From Xanthobacter autotrophicus Py2 (GTDB lineage: Bacteria; Pseudomonadota; Alphaproteobacteria; Rhizobiales; Xanthobacteraceae), in assembly GCA_000017645.1 (NCBI GenBank), contig CP000781.1:124001-188000 (forward strand): a DNA stretch of 64,000 nucleotides. The letters are read 5' to 3'. The notes below the pieces were generated by a model. The model did not search any database. It worked only from the letters and a program-made list of their open reading frames with translations, and had not been told where the DNA came from. The position numbers were made by a program, and so were the translations under genes. Below, one piece after another: positions 35,440 to 44,443 of this stretch. Within the stretch, counting starts at the first letter, position 1. Every line of letters starts with the position of its first letter.

Positions 35440-36468
35440 TCACGTGGGCTCGGTTGATTCGCGGGCGACCGTGCAGGGCGATTCGAGCGCGCCGGAGCGC
35501 GGATGGGCCGAGCGCCAGGCGGCCATCAGGGCGGTGGCATCGACCTCGGTATAGATCTGCGTGGTGGAGAGCGAGGCGTGGCCCAATAGTTCCTGGATGG
35601 CGCGGATCTCGCCGCCGCGCGACAACAGGTGGGTCGCGAAGGCGTGGCGCAGGGCGTGGGGCGTGGCGCTCTGCGGCAGGCCGAGGGCGCCGCGCATGCG
35701 CTCCACCGCCAGTTGCACGATGCGCGGTGAGAGCGGACCGCCCCGCGTGCCGCGAAACAGGGGCCCCTCCGGCCCGAGGGCATGGGGGCAGATGGCCCGG
35801 TATTCGGCGATGGACCGGCGCACCGGCGCGATCAGCGGCACCATGCGCGTCTTGCGCCCCTTGCCGGTGACGGTGATGGATTCGGCATCCGCCGGCACGT
35901 CGCGGGGCGTGAGGCTGAGGGCTTCCGAGATGCGCAGCCCCGCCCCGTAGAGCAGGGCGATGACCGCCGCATCACGCGCCAGCACCCAATCCTCGCGATC
36001 CTCCCCGGCCCGGGTGGTGGGATCGGACAGGGCGCGGGCGGCGGCGATGGAAACCGGCTTCGGCAGGCTGCGCGGCACCTTGGGGGCGCGCACGGCGGTG
36101 AGCGCGCCGACCTTGCCCAGCCCCTCCCGCTCCAGATGCCGGCCAAAGGAGCGCGCGGCGGCGAGCAGGCGCACCAGCGTGCGCGGGGCAACCCCGTCGG
36201 CCCGGCGGGCGGCGAGCACCGCGCGCACGTCGGCGGTGGTGAGGCCGGCCAGATCGCCGAGGCCGGGGCAGGCACCGAGATGGTCGGTGAGGCGCAGCAG
36301 CACCACGGCCAGGTCGCGGGCATAAGCTTCCAGCGTCTTGGGTGACAGGCGCCGCTCGTGGGCGAGGCCGGCAAGCCAGCCCTCGATGGCCGCGCCCACC
36401 TCGGGCGTCACGGCGCTGAGCAGGCCGTGGGCGGCGCGGGCGGCTTTCTGCTCATCGCTCATGGCCAT
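35440..36468 (-). CDS. xerC: Tyrosine recombinase XerC
   Basis: 342 aa. N-terminal SAM-like core-binding domain (LAHERRLSPKTLEAYARDLA) and catalytic domain with YGAGLRISEALSL (first Arg), TGKGRKTRMVPL, TPHALRHAFATHLLSRGG (HxxR), LGHASLSTTQIYTEVD (His and the Tyr nucleophile). It resolves chromosome dimers at dif with XerD. No phage genes or att-like repeats nearby, so chromosomal XerC is preferred over an element integrase. Start 36468 (or 36462) rather than 36603, which would cover the divergent operator. Confidence 0.9.
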   Translation of the reverse strand: MAMSDEQKAARAAHGLLSAVTPEVGAAIEGWLAGLAHERRLSPKTLEAYARDLAVVLLRLTDHLGACPGLGDLAGLTTADVRAVLAARRADGVAPRTLVRLLAAARSFGRHLEREGLGKVGALTAVRAPKVPRSLPKPVSIAAARALSDPTTRAGEDREDWVLARDAAVIALLYGAGLRISEALSLTPRDVPADAESITVTGKGRKTRMVPLIAPVRRSIAEYRAICPHALGPEGPLFRGTRGGPLSPRIVQLAVERMRGALGLPQSATPHALRHAFATHLLSRGGEIRAIQELLGHASLSTTQIYTEVDATALMAAWRSAHPRSGALESPCTVARESTEPT

Positions 36469-36561
36469 GTGAGGACTCCGGATGACGGCGCCTCCCTTTA
36501 TGGACGCGTCCCTTTCAAAAAACCCTGAACGGGAACCGAGGCGGACACCTTGCATTTTAGA

Positions 36562-36577
36562 TATATCGAACGATATA
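36562..36577. promoter_or_regulatory. Palindromic operator candidate for the PadR regulator
   Basis: TATATCGAACGATATA is a perfect 7-bp inverted repeat about AA. A second related palindrome (TCGTACGA, 36593-36600) follows 16 bp later in the same AT-rich patch, just upstream of the PadR gene's ribosome-binding site. Such sites suit PadR autoregulation. Confidence 0.5.
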
Positions 36578-36620
36578 AACATCGTCGTTGTATCGTACGA
36601 CATATCTTAGGAGTCGAATA

Positions 36621-37286
36621 ATGTTTGGATGCAGACGTGACGGACACCATGGCGGCGAGCGCCACCGGGGTGACTGGGACGATATGCGCCATGCTGGCGG
36701 CCCCGATCGTGGCGACGAATTTGGTGGCCATCGGGGCGGCCATCGCGGTGGCGGGCGCGGCGGACGGGGCGGCGGCGACATGTTCCGCATCGGCCGGATG
36801 CTGGCGCAGGGCGACCTGAAGCTGCTGGCCCTGTCGCTCATCGCCGAGCAGCCGCGGCACGGCTACGAGATCATCAAGGTGATCGAGGAGAAGACCGCCG
36901 GCTGGTATTCGCCGAGCCCAGGCGTGGTCTATCCCACCCTCACCTTCCTCGAAGAGGCGGGCTATGTGACCTCCGAGCCCGATGGCGCGAAGAAGCGCTA
37001 TGCCATTACTGGGGAAGGCACCGCCTATCTCGCCGAGAACCGCGCCTTCGCTGACGCCATCATCGGGCGCCTGTCGGAGATCGGCCTCAAGATGGGACGG
37101 GTCCGCAAGTGGATGGGGTGGAGCGAGAACGGCCCGAGCCAGGGTGCGGAACTGCCTCGCCTGGTGGAAGCCGCCCTCGAGAACCTGCGGGACGTGGCCC
37201 AGCAGAAGCTGGACGCCAATCGCGGTGCCGAGACGCGGATTGTCGAGATCCTCGCCCGCGCGGCCAACGACATCCGCGAGGCGTGA
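36621..37286 (+). CDS. PadR-family regulator with a Gly/Arg/His-rich N-terminus
   Basis: 221 aa. Residues 52-130 are the PadR winged helix (DLKLLALSLIAEQPRHGYEI, SPGVVYPTLTFLEEAGYVTS); a helical dimerisation part follows. Residues 5-52 are low-complexity and rich in Gly, Arg, His and Asp (for example GGHRGGHRGGGRGGRGGG), which could bind metal or nucleic acid. AGGAG precedes ATG 36621. Palindromes lie upstream. Target genes are unknown; the flanking xerC is transcribed away from it. Confidence 0.88.
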   Translation: MFGCRRDGHHGGERHRGDWDDMRHAGGPDRGDEFGGHRGGHRGGGRGGRGGGDMFRIGRMLAQGDLKLLALSLIAEQPRHGYEIIKVIEEKTAGWYSPSPGVVYPTLTFLEEAGYVTSEPDGAKKRYAITGEGTAYLAENRAFADAIIGRLSEIGLKMGRVRKWMGWSENGPSQGAELPRLVEAALENLRDVAQQKLDANRGAETRIVEILARAANDIREA

Positions 37287-37398
37287 TGCCAACCCCTGCA
37301 TGGTCGCGGTTCCCTGAGCCGTGGCCATGCCCGCGCCATCCGGGCGGCGCCTCCTCTTGCCCGCTGCCGTATCCGCCCTATCGCGCAGCGGCTTCGAC

Positions 37399-37423
37399 TT
37401 TATGATGTCTCAGACATCATAAA
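37399..37423. promoter_or_regulatory. Perfect 25-bp palindrome upstream of the XRE-hyf-like operon
   Basis: TTTATGATGTC and GACATCATAAA are perfect 11-bp arms around TCA. It stands in an AT-rich island of an otherwise GC-rich region, 70-94 bp before the XRE gene start, at promoter position. The neat symmetry points to a dimeric repressor or activator, possibly the XRE protein itself. Confidence 0.65.
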
Positions 37424-37492
37424 TCATGCTTGAACAGTGAATAACAGAGGCGTAAGCAGGAGAAATCAGGCTCCACGCTTCCATTGGTCGTC

Positions 37493-37789
37493 ATGATCAC
37501 AGCCGCCCAGCTCCGCGCTGCCCGTGCCCTCCTCGGCCTCGACCAGCGCGCGCTCGCGGCCTTGAGCGGCCTTTCCCTGCCCACCATCCAGCGCATGGAA
37601 GCCAGCGACGGCGTCATCCGTGGCAATGTCGATTCGCTCATGAAGCTCGTGGGCGGGCTGGAGGCGGCGGGCATCGAACTCATCGCCGAAGGGGCCGTCA
37701 GCGACGCTGGCGGGCGGGGCGTGCGCCTGCGGGTGCAAATGCCTGCCCAATCGATCCTTGCCGCCCGGCGGCCGGCGGAGGAGGAGTAG
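37493..37789 (+). CDS. Small XRE-family helix-turn-helix regulator
   Basis: 98 aa. ITAAQLRAARALLGLDQRALAALSGLS is the HTH_XRE start, with LPTIQRMEASDG as recognition helix and turn; a short C-terminal beta segment follows (GIELIAEGAVSDAGGRGVRL). ATG 37493 is used instead of TTG 37484. Only 3 nt separate its stop codon from the hyfB-like start, so it is probably the first gene of that operon and its regulator. Confidence 0.82.
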   Translation: MITAAQLRAARALLGLDQRALAALSGLSLPTIQRMEASDGVIRGNVDSLMKLVGGLEAAGIELIAEGAVSDAGGRGVRLRVQMPAQSILAARRPAEEE

Positions 37790-37792
37790 GCC

Positions 37793-39838
37793 ATGCCCGA
37801 TGCCGCCTTCGCCGCACAGCTTCCCGTCAGCGGACAACTCCTCGTGGCCCTCGGCGCGGTGGCGGTGCTTCTGGCTCTCGCCGGGCTCGGTGTGGCGACG
37901 GCGCGGCGCCCCGCGGGCCGGCCGCTCGTCTATGGCGGCGCGCTGGCGGTGACACTTTTGGCCGGTCTCTCCGCCCTTACCGCCATCGCGGCGCCGGCGG
38001 CTGGGATCGTGCTGCCCCTTGGCATTCCCTGGATCGGCGCCCACCTGCGGCTCGATGCGTTGTCTGCGGTCTTCCTCGCGGTGATCAATCTCGGCGGCGC
38101 GGCGGCGAGCCTCTATGGCCTCGGCTACGGCCGGCACGATCATGCGCCGGAACGGGTGCTGCCCTTCTTCCCGGCCTTCCTCGCCGGCATGAACATGGTG
38201 CTGCTGGCGGACGACGCCTACAGTTTCCTCCTGTCGTGGGAATTCATGTCGCTGGCGTCCTGGGCGCTGGTGGTGGCCCACGACAAGGAGGCGGGCAATG
38301 TGCGCGCCGGCCTCGTCTACATCCTCATGGCCTCGTTCGGCACGCTGGCGCTGATGCTGGCCTTTGGCCTGCTCGCCGCCGGCTCCGGGGGCGGCTATGC
38401 CTTCGATGCCATGCGCGAGGCGCCGCCCGTGGGCGCCTTCGCCGCGCTGGTGCTGGCGCTTGCGCTGCTGGGGGCGGGGTCCAAGGCGGGTCTGATGCCG
38501 CTGCACGTCTGGCTGCCGCTGGCCCATCCCGCCGCGCCCAGCCACGTCTCCGCCCTCATGAGCGGGGTGATGACCAAGGTGGCGGTCTACGGCTTCATCC
38601 GCATCGTGTTTGATCTCTCCGGCCCGCCGGACTGGTGGTGGGGCATCCCGGTGCTGGGTGCCGGCGGCGTCGCGGCGGTCATCGGCGTGCTGCAGGCGCT
38701 GTTGCAGGGCGACACCAAGCGCGTGCTCGCCTATTCCACCATCGAGAATATCGGCCTCATTTTCATCGGCCTCGGGCTGGCGCTGGCCTTCTCGGCCAAC
38801 GGATTTCCCACCGCCGCCGCGCTGGCGCTCACGGCGGCGCTGTTCCATGTGCTCAACCATGCGGCCATGAAGAGCCTGCTGTTCTTCGGTGCCGGCGCTG
38901 TGCTGACCGCCACCGGCACCCGGCAGATGGAGGAACTGGGCGGCCTCATCCACCGCATGCCCACCACCAGCGTGGTGATGCTGATCGGCTGCGCCGCCAT
39001 CTCGGCCCTGCCGCCGCTCAATGGTTTTGCCTCCGAATGGCTGGTGTTTCAGGCGGTGCTGCTGAGCCCGGAGCTTCCGGTCTGGGGGCTGAAGCTGATG
39101 GTGCCGGCCGTGGGCGCGCTGATGGCGCTCGCCGCCGCGCTCGCCGCCGCCTGCTTCGTGCGGCTCTACGGCATCGCCTTCCTCGGCCGGCCGCGCAGCC
39201 CGAAGGCGAGCGAGGCCCACGAGGTGGACGCCTTCTCCCGTGCCGCCATGATCGCGCTTGCCGCCGTGTGCGTGGGCGCCGGCCTGCTGCCCGGCTTTGT
39301 CATCGATGTGCTGCAGCCGGCGGTGGGCGGCCTCGTGGGCCAGACCATGCCGGCGCAGGGCTCAGTGGCGTGGCTCTCCATCATCCCGGTGGCGGAGAGC
39401 CGCAGCTCCTACAACGGGCTGCTGGTCTTTGCCTTCACGGCACTGTCGGCGCTGCTGGCGGCCTTCGTCATCCACCGCTTCGCCTCGGGCGCGGTACGGC
39501 GGGCGCCGCCGTGGGATTGCGGCTTCCCCAATGCCAGCCCGCTGAGCCAGTATTCCGCCGCCTCCTTCGCCCAGCCCATCCGCCGGGTGTTCGCGCGCGG
39601 CCTGTTCGCGGCCCGCGAGAAGGTGGAGATGCCGCCCCCCGGCGCGCTCACTCCCGCCCGGTTCTCCTCCAGCGCGCGCGATCCCGCCTGGGCCTTCCTG
39701 TTCCTGCCCCTGACGGCGGCGGTGGACTATGTGGCCGAGCGGGCGAACCGGCTGCAATACCTCACCATCCGCCAGTATCTGGGCCTGGTTTTTTCGGCCC
39801 TGGTGCTGCTGCTTCTGGTGCTCGCCCTATGGACCTGA
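37793..39838 (+). CDS. HyfB-like proton-conducting membrane subunit
   Basis: 681 aa, about 16 membrane helices. The NuoL/M/N-type antiporter core is clear: LLSWEFMSLASWALV, GLMPLHVWLPLAHPAAPSHV (conserved Lys upstream and His/Pro helix break), GDTKRVLAYSTIENIGLIF, and AMKSLLFFGAGAV. HyfB/HycC-type subunits translocate protons. First of six subunits of an Ehr/group-4-hydrogenase-like complex; its stop overlaps the next gene. Confidence 0.88.
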   Translation: MPDAAFAAQLPVSGQLLVALGAVAVLLALAGLGVATARRPAGRPLVYGGALAVTLLAGLSALTAIAAPAAGIVLPLGIPWIGAHLRLDALSAVFLAVINLGGAAASLYGLGYGRHDHAPERVLPFFPAFLAGMNMVLLADDAYSFLLSWEFMSLASWALVVAHDKEAGNVRAGLVYILMASFGTLALMLAFGLLAAGSGGGYAFDAMREAPPVGAFAALVLALALLGAGSKAGLMPLHVWLPLAHPAAPSHVSALMSGVMTKVAVYGFIRIVFDLSGPPDWWWGIPVLGAGGVAAVIGVLQALLQGDTKRVLAYSTIENIGLIFIGLGLALAFSANGFPTAAALALTAALFHVLNHAAMKSLLFFGAGAVLTATGTRQMEELGGLIHRMPTTSVVMLIGCAAISALPPLNGFASEWLVFQAVLLSPELPVWGLKLMVPAVGALMALAAALAAACFVRLYGIAFLGRPRSPKASEAHEVDAFSRAAMIALAAVCVGAGLLPGFVIDVLQPAVGGLVGQTMPAQGSVAWLSIIPVAESRSSYNGLLVFAFTALSALLAAFVIHRFASGAVRRAPPWDCGFPNASPLSQYSAASFAQPIRRVFARGLFAAREKVEMPPPGALTPARFSSSARDPAWAFLFLPLTAAVDYVAERANRLQYLTIRQYLGLVFSALVLLLLVLALWT

Positions 39839-40782
39839 TGGCGCACATCCTGGTGCAGGGCACGCAGATGCTGCTCGTGCTCGCCCTCGCCCCGCTCCTC
39901 ACCGGGCTGGTGCGCAAGGTGAAGGCGCGCCTCCAGCGCCGGCGCGGCGCCTCCGTGTTCCAGCCCTACCGCGACCTCGCCCGGCTGCTGCGCAAGGAGG
40001 CGGTGCTGGCGCAGAACGCCTCCTGGCTGTTCCGCGTGGTGCCTTATCTCGTGTTCGCGGCCACCTGGGTGGCGGCGGCGCTGGTGCCGACCTTCGCCAC
40101 CGGACTGATCTTTTCCTGGTCGGCGGACCTCATCGCCATCACCGCCCTCATCGGCTCGGCGCGCTTCTTCCTGGCGTTGGCCGGCATGGATGTGGGCACC
40201 AGCTTCGGCGGCCTCGGATCGAGCCGGGAGGTGATGATCTCCTCGCTGGCCGAGCCGGCCATGATCATGATCGTGTTCTCCCTGGCCCTCGTCGCCCATT
40301 CCACCCAGCTCTCCACCATCGCCTCGGTGATGCTGGCCGGCGTGGGCCTCAGGGTGTCGCTGGCGTTGGCGCTGGTGGCGCTGCTGATGGTGGCAGTGGC
40401 CGAGAACGGCCGCATCCCGGTGGACAATCCCTCCACCCATCTGGAGCTCACCATGGTGCATGAAGCCATGGTGCTGGAATATTCCGGCCGCCACCTGGCG
40501 CTGATCGAGCTGGCCGCGCAGCTGAAGCTGCTGCTGTTCCTTTCGCTTGTGGCCTGCGTGTTCGTGCCGTGGGGCCTTGCCCCGGTGGGGGCGGGTGTCG
40601 CCGGAATGGTGCTGGGGATGGCGACCTATGCCGGCAAGCTCGCCGTGGGCGCGCTGCTCCTCGCCGTGTTCGAGACCTCCATCGCCAAGATGCGGGTGTT
40701 CCGCGTGCCGGACTTCCTCGGCGCGGCGCTCATGCTCGGGCTGTTGGGAACGCTGCTGCTGTTCGTGTCGGGGATCCTGTGA
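39829..40782 (+). CDS. HyfC-like membrane subunit (NuoH homologue)
   Basis: 317 aa, about eight membrane helices. RRRGASVFQPYRDLARLLRKE and ENGRIPVDNPSTHLELTMVHEAM are the conserved NuoH/HycD/HyfC blocks facing the quinone/Fe-S interface. ATG 39829 overlaps the hyfB-like stop by 10 nt; ATG 39838 (TGATG overlap) is an equally good start. It anchors the peripheral arm to the membrane. Confidence 0.88.
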   Translation: MDLMAHILVQGTQMLLVLALAPLLTGLVRKVKARLQRRRGASVFQPYRDLARLLRKEAVLAQNASWLFRVVPYLVFAATWVAAALVPTFATGLIFSWSADLIAITALIGSARFFLALAGMDVGTSFGGLGSSREVMISSLAEPAMIMIVFSLALVAHSTQLSTIASVMLAGVGLRVSLALALVALLMVAVAENGRIPVDNPSTHLELTMVHEAMVLEYSGRHLALIELAAQLKLLLFLSLVACVFVPWGLAPVGAGVAGMVLGMATYAGKLAVGALLLAVFETSIAKMRVFRVPDFLGAALMLGLLGTLLLFVSGIL

Positions 40783-41462
40783 TGATCGAGCACGCCATCA
40801 CCCCCAATCTCGTCTTCGACGTGTCCCACATGTTCGCGGGCGGGCTGGTGCTCATCTCCTTCCTGATGCTCTACCAGGACCGGCTTTACGCGCTGCTGAA
40901 CGTGTTCGCCCTGCAGGCGGTGGCTCTGGCGCTGGCGGTGGCGTGGCAGGCCTACGCCCAGGACGCGCCGCATCTCTACGTCACGGCAGGCATCGCCCTG
41001 GTGTTCAAGGCGCTGGTGATCCCGGTGGCGCTGCATCGCATGGTGGCGCGGCTCGGCATCCATCGGCAGGTGGAGACGGTGGTGTCCATCGGCCCCACCA
41101 TGCTGGCCGGCATCGCCCTCGTCGCCTTGTCCCTGGTGGTGATGCTGAAGGCTACCCCCGCCGCCGACGCGCTGGCGCGGGAAGACCTCGCCTTCGCACT
41201 CTCGGTGGTGCTGCTGGGCCTCTTGATGATGGTGACGCGGCGCAATGCCGTGAGCCAGGTGGTGGGCTTCATGTCGCTGGAGAACGGCCTGATCCTCGCC
41301 GCCACGGGGGCCAAGGGCATGCCGCTGGTGGTGGAGATCTCGGTGGCCTTCTCCGTGCTCATCGCCTTCATCGTCATCGGCATCTTCCTGTTCCGCATCC
41401 GCGAGCGGTTCGACACCGTGGATGTGGACGCCTTCGACCGCTTCCGGGGAGGGCGCGCATGA
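40782..41462 (+). CDS. HyfE-like membrane subunit (NuoK-like)
   Basis: 226 aa, about six or seven membrane helices. The C-terminal half has NAVSQVVGFMSLENGLILAA with the Glu-containing helix of NuoK/MrpC/HyfE-type subunits. Start ATG 40782 overlaps the hyfC-like stop codon (TGATG). Part of the membrane ion channel. Confidence 0.85.
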   Translation: MIEHAITPNLVFDVSHMFAGGLVLISFLMLYQDRLYALLNVFALQAVALALAVAWQAYAQDAPHLYVTAGIALVFKALVIPVALHRMVARLGIHRQVETVVSIGPTMLAGIALVALSLVVMLKATPAADALAREDLAFALSVVLLGLLMMVTRRNAVSQVVGFMSLENGLILAATGAKGMPLVVEISVAFSVLIAFIVIGIFLFRIRERFDTVDVDAFDRFRGGRA

Positions 41463-42919
41463 TCGCCTCCCTCGCCGCGCTGGCGTTCAATCCCGCGCCC
41501 GTCATCCTCACCATCCCGGCGGTGGCGGCGGTGCTGCTGGCGCTGGTTCCGTCCTATCGCGTCTCGGCAGCGCTCAATGTGAGCGCCTGCGCCCTGACGT
41601 TCCTCACCGCCCTGGCGCTGCTGGTGGCGCCGCGCATTGCCGGGCCGTTCCTCATCGTGGACGACCTCAACATCGTGTTCGTGGTGCTGAACACCTTCGT
41701 GGCCTTCACCACCAGCGTGTTCTCGGCGAGCTACATCGGCCACGAGCTGGAGACGGGGCGCCTGACGCCGCTGCACCTGCGCTTCTACCACGCCATGTAC
41801 CAGGTGCTGCTGGCGGCCATGAACCTGGCGCTCGTCTCCAACAATCTCGGCGTCATGTGGGTGGCCATCGAGGTGGCGACCCTCACCACCGTGCTGATGG
41901 TGGGGCTTTATCGCACCGAGGCGGCCATCGAGGCGGCATGGAAGTATTTCATGCTGGGCTCGGTGGGCATCGCGCTGGCCCTGTTCGGCACCATCCTCGT
42001 CTACATGGTGGCCCAGCCGGTGGTGGGCGAGGGACCGGATGGCATGATCTGGAGCGTGCTGATGAAGCGCGCACGGGATTTCGACCCGGCGCTGCTCAAC
42101 GTCGCCTTCGTGTTCCTGCTGCTCGGCTATGGCACCAAGGTGGGCCTTGCCCCGCTCCATGCCTGGCTGCCCGATGCCCATTCGGAAGGCCCAACCCCCA
42201 TCTCGGCGGTGCTGTCGGGGCTGCTGCTCAACGTGGCGCTCTATGCGGTGCTGCGCTTCAAGCTGCTGCTGGCGGCCCATCCCGGCACGCTGGCGCCGGG
42301 GCCGCTGATGATGGCCATGGGCCTCGCCTCGCTGCTGCTCGCCGGCTTCATGCTGTACCGGCGACGGGACATCAAGCGGCTGTTCGCCTATTCGTCCATC
42401 GAGCACATGGGCCTCATCGCCTTCGCCTTCGGGCTCGGCGGGCCGGTCGCCAATTTCGCCGGTCTGCTGCATATGACCATGCACAGCCTGACCAAGTCGG
42501 CCATCTTCTTCGCGGTGGGCCATGTGTGCCAGGTGAAGGGCACGCAGAAGCTTTCCGATATTCGCGGCCTCACCACCTCCCATCCGGCGCTGGGCTGGGG
42601 CCTCGTGGTGGCGGTGGCGGCTATTGCCGGCCTGCCGCCGGCCGGCGTGTTCATGAGCGAGTTCCTGCTGGTGACCTCCACCTTCGCGCACCGGCCGTGG
42701 CTCGCGCTGCCGCTGGTAGCGGGGCTGCTGCTGGCCTTCGGCGCACTGATGCTGAAGCTCTCCGGCATCGCCTTCGGCGCGCCCAGCCCGGGGAGCGACA
42801 AGGTGAAGGCGAGCCACCTGCCCATGACGGTGCATCTTGCCCTGGTGCTGGTGGCCGGGCTCTATCTGCCGCCGCCGCTGGTGGCGTGGTTCCGGCACGT
42901 GGCCGGGCTTCTGGGCTAG
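41459..42919 (+). CDS. HyfF-like proton-conducting membrane subunit
   Basis: 486 aa, about 14 membrane helices, a second NuoL/M/N-type antiporter. Motifs: NLGVMWVAIEVATLTTVLMV with the conserved Glu, GLAPLHAWLPDAHSEGPTPI, RDIKRLFAYSSIEHMGLIAF, HSLTKSAIFFAVGHV. Start overlaps hyfE-like stop (ATGA). With HyfB it gives the complex two antiporter modules. Confidence 0.9.
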   Translation: MIASLAALAFNPAPVILTIPAVAAVLLALVPSYRVSAALNVSACALTFLTALALLVAPRIAGPFLIVDDLNIVFVVLNTFVAFTTSVFSASYIGHELETGRLTPLHLRFYHAMYQVLLAAMNLALVSNNLGVMWVAIEVATLTTVLMVGLYRTEAAIEAAWKYFMLGSVGIALALFGTILVYMVAQPVVGEGPDGMIWSVLMKRARDFDPALLNVAFVFLLLGYGTKVGLAPLHAWLPDAHSEGPTPISAVLSGLLLNVALYAVLRFKLLLAAHPGTLAPGPLMMAMGLASLLLAGFMLYRRRDIKRLFAYSSIEHMGLIAFAFGLGGPVANFAGLLHMTMHSLTKSAIFFAVGHVCQVKGTQKLSDIRGLTTSHPALGWGLVVAVAAIAGLPPAGVFMSEFLLVTSTFAHRPWLALPLVAGLLLAFGALMLKLSGIAFGAPSPGSDKVKASHLPMTVHLALVLVAGLYLPPPLVAWFRHVAGLLG

Positions 42920-42928
42920 GGGCGCGCC

Positions 42929-44434
42929 ATGCAAGCCTTCGCACAGCTTCTGGAAAACGGCCGCGCCGGTCCCTGCCGGCCCTTTCCGCGCGCCGAGGTG
43001 AGTGCAGAGCAGTGGACCGCCCTCGCCGGGCATCTGGCGGCGGGCGAGCTGGTGCTCATGGGCCTATGGGGCGATGCGGGCGCCGTGCATATGGCGCTGC
43101 TGGACGAGGCATCCGGCCGGCTGGCCGTGGCGACCTTTGCCTGTGTTGGCGGCACCTTCCCCTCGGTGGCGCGCCATCACCCGCCGGCGGCGCGGCTGGA
43201 GCGCACCGTGCGCGACCTCTACGGCCTCGTGCCCGAGGGCGCACCCGACGAGCGCCCGTGGCTCGATCACGGCCGCTGGGGCACCCGCCAACCGCTGGGG
43301 GCGAACCTGCCGGCGGAGCCTGAGGGCGATGCCTATCTCTTCCTCGCGGCGGAAGGGGAGGGGCTGCACCAGATCCCGGTGGGGCCGGTGCATGCGGGCA
43401 TCATCGAGCCCGGCCATTTCCGCTTCTCCTGCTACGGCGAGACGGTGGTGCGGCTGGAAGCCCGCCTCGGCTATGTGCACAAGGGCATCGAGCGCCTCAT
43501 GGCCGGCGCGGACGTGGCGCAGGCGGCGCGGCTGGCCGGGCGCCAGTCCGGCGACAGCACGGTGGCCTATGCGCTCGCCTTCAGCCGCGCGGTGGAAGCC
43601 GCGCGTGGCGTTGGAGTGCCAGCGCGGGCTCATGCCCTGCGCGGCGTGATGGCGGAGCTGGAGCGCCTTGCCAACCATCTCGGCGACATCGGCGCCATCT
43701 GCAACGATGCCGCCTTCGCGCTGATGCTGGCCCATTGTGGCGTGCTGCGCGAGAAGGTGCTGCGGGTCTGCGCCCGCGCCTTCGGCCATCGGCTGATGAT
43801 GGATGGCGTCATCCCCGGCGGGGTGGCGGGGGATCTGGCGCGGGACGGTGTCTCGGCCATCCGCGTGCTGGTGTCCGAGGTGCGCGCCGCCTTCCCGGCG
43901 CTGGTGGAGCTTTACGACAACACCGCCTCGCTGCAGGACCGCACCGTGGGCACTGGCTTCACCCGGCCGGATTATGTCCGCCAGTTCGGCGCCGGCGGCT
44001 TCGTGGGCCGCGCCTCCGGCCGGCCCTTCGACGCACGGCGGGCGCTCGCCTATCCGCCGTATGATCGCCTGCCGTTCGAGGTGGTGGTGCGGTCCGAGGG
44101 TGACGTGAACGCGCGCATCTGGGTGCGCATCCGCGAGGTGGAGCAGAGCCTTGGCCTCATCGTGCGCCTGCTCGACACCCTGCCGGACGGTCCGGTCGCG
44201 GTGGAGGTTCCGGCGGGTCCCGGAGAGGGCCTCGCGGTGGTGGAAGGCTTCCGCGGCGACGTGCTGGCCTTCGTGGCGCTGGAGGCGGACGGGCGGGTGC
44301 GGCGTGCGCATCTGCGTGACCCGTCCTGGTTCCAGTGGCCGCTGCTGGAAACCGCCATCGAGGGCAACATCGTCGCCGACTTCCCGCTCTGCAACAAATC
44401 CTTCAACTGCTCCTATTCGGGCGTGGATCTTTAA
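42929..44434 (+). CDS. HyfG-like NuoC-NuoD fusion subunit without NiFe ligands
   Basis: 501 aa. Residues 1-140 resemble the NuoC/30-kDa part (RTVRDLYGLVPEGAPDERPW); residues 145-501 the NuoD/49-kDa or hydrogenase large subunit (GPVHAGIIEPGHFRFSCYGE, GYVHKGIERLM). The first NiFe motif, RxCGxC in hydrogenases, reads RLAGRQSGDS (201-210), and the C-terminal CxxC is replaced by a NKSFN-type end with C488 and C494 five residues apart. It therefore should not carry a NiFe centre. This is the pattern of Ehr (energy-converting-hydrogenase-related) complexes. The true electron or substrate partner is unknown. Confidence 0.88.
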   Translation: MQAFAQLLENGRAGPCRPFPRAEVSAEQWTALAGHLAAGELVLMGLWGDAGAVHMALLDEASGRLAVATFACVGGTFPSVARHHPPAARLERTVRDLYGLVPEGAPDERPWLDHGRWGTRQPLGANLPAEPEGDAYLFLAAEGEGLHQIPVGPVHAGIIEPGHFRFSCYGETVVRLEARLGYVHKGIERLMAGADVAQAARLAGRQSGDSTVAYALAFSRAVEAARGVGVPARAHALRGVMAELERLANHLGDIGAICNDAAFALMLAHCGVLREKVLRVCARAFGHRLMMDGVIPGGVAGDLARDGVSAIRVLVSEVRAAFPALVELYDNTASLQDRTVGTGFTRPDYVRQFGAGGFVGRASGRPFDARRALAYPPYDRLPFEVVVRSEGDVNARIWVRIREVEQSLGLIVRLLDTLPDGPVAVEVPAGPGEGLAVVEGFRGDVLAFVALEADGRVRRAHLRDPSWFQWPLLETAIEGNIVADFPLCNKSFNCSYSGVDL

Positions 44435-44443
44435 GGGGCGGCC

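Noticed and set aside
35440-36468. Integrase marking a genomic island
   Set aside because: Length and motifs fit housekeeping XerC, and no tRNA target, attachment repeats or mobile genes accompany it.
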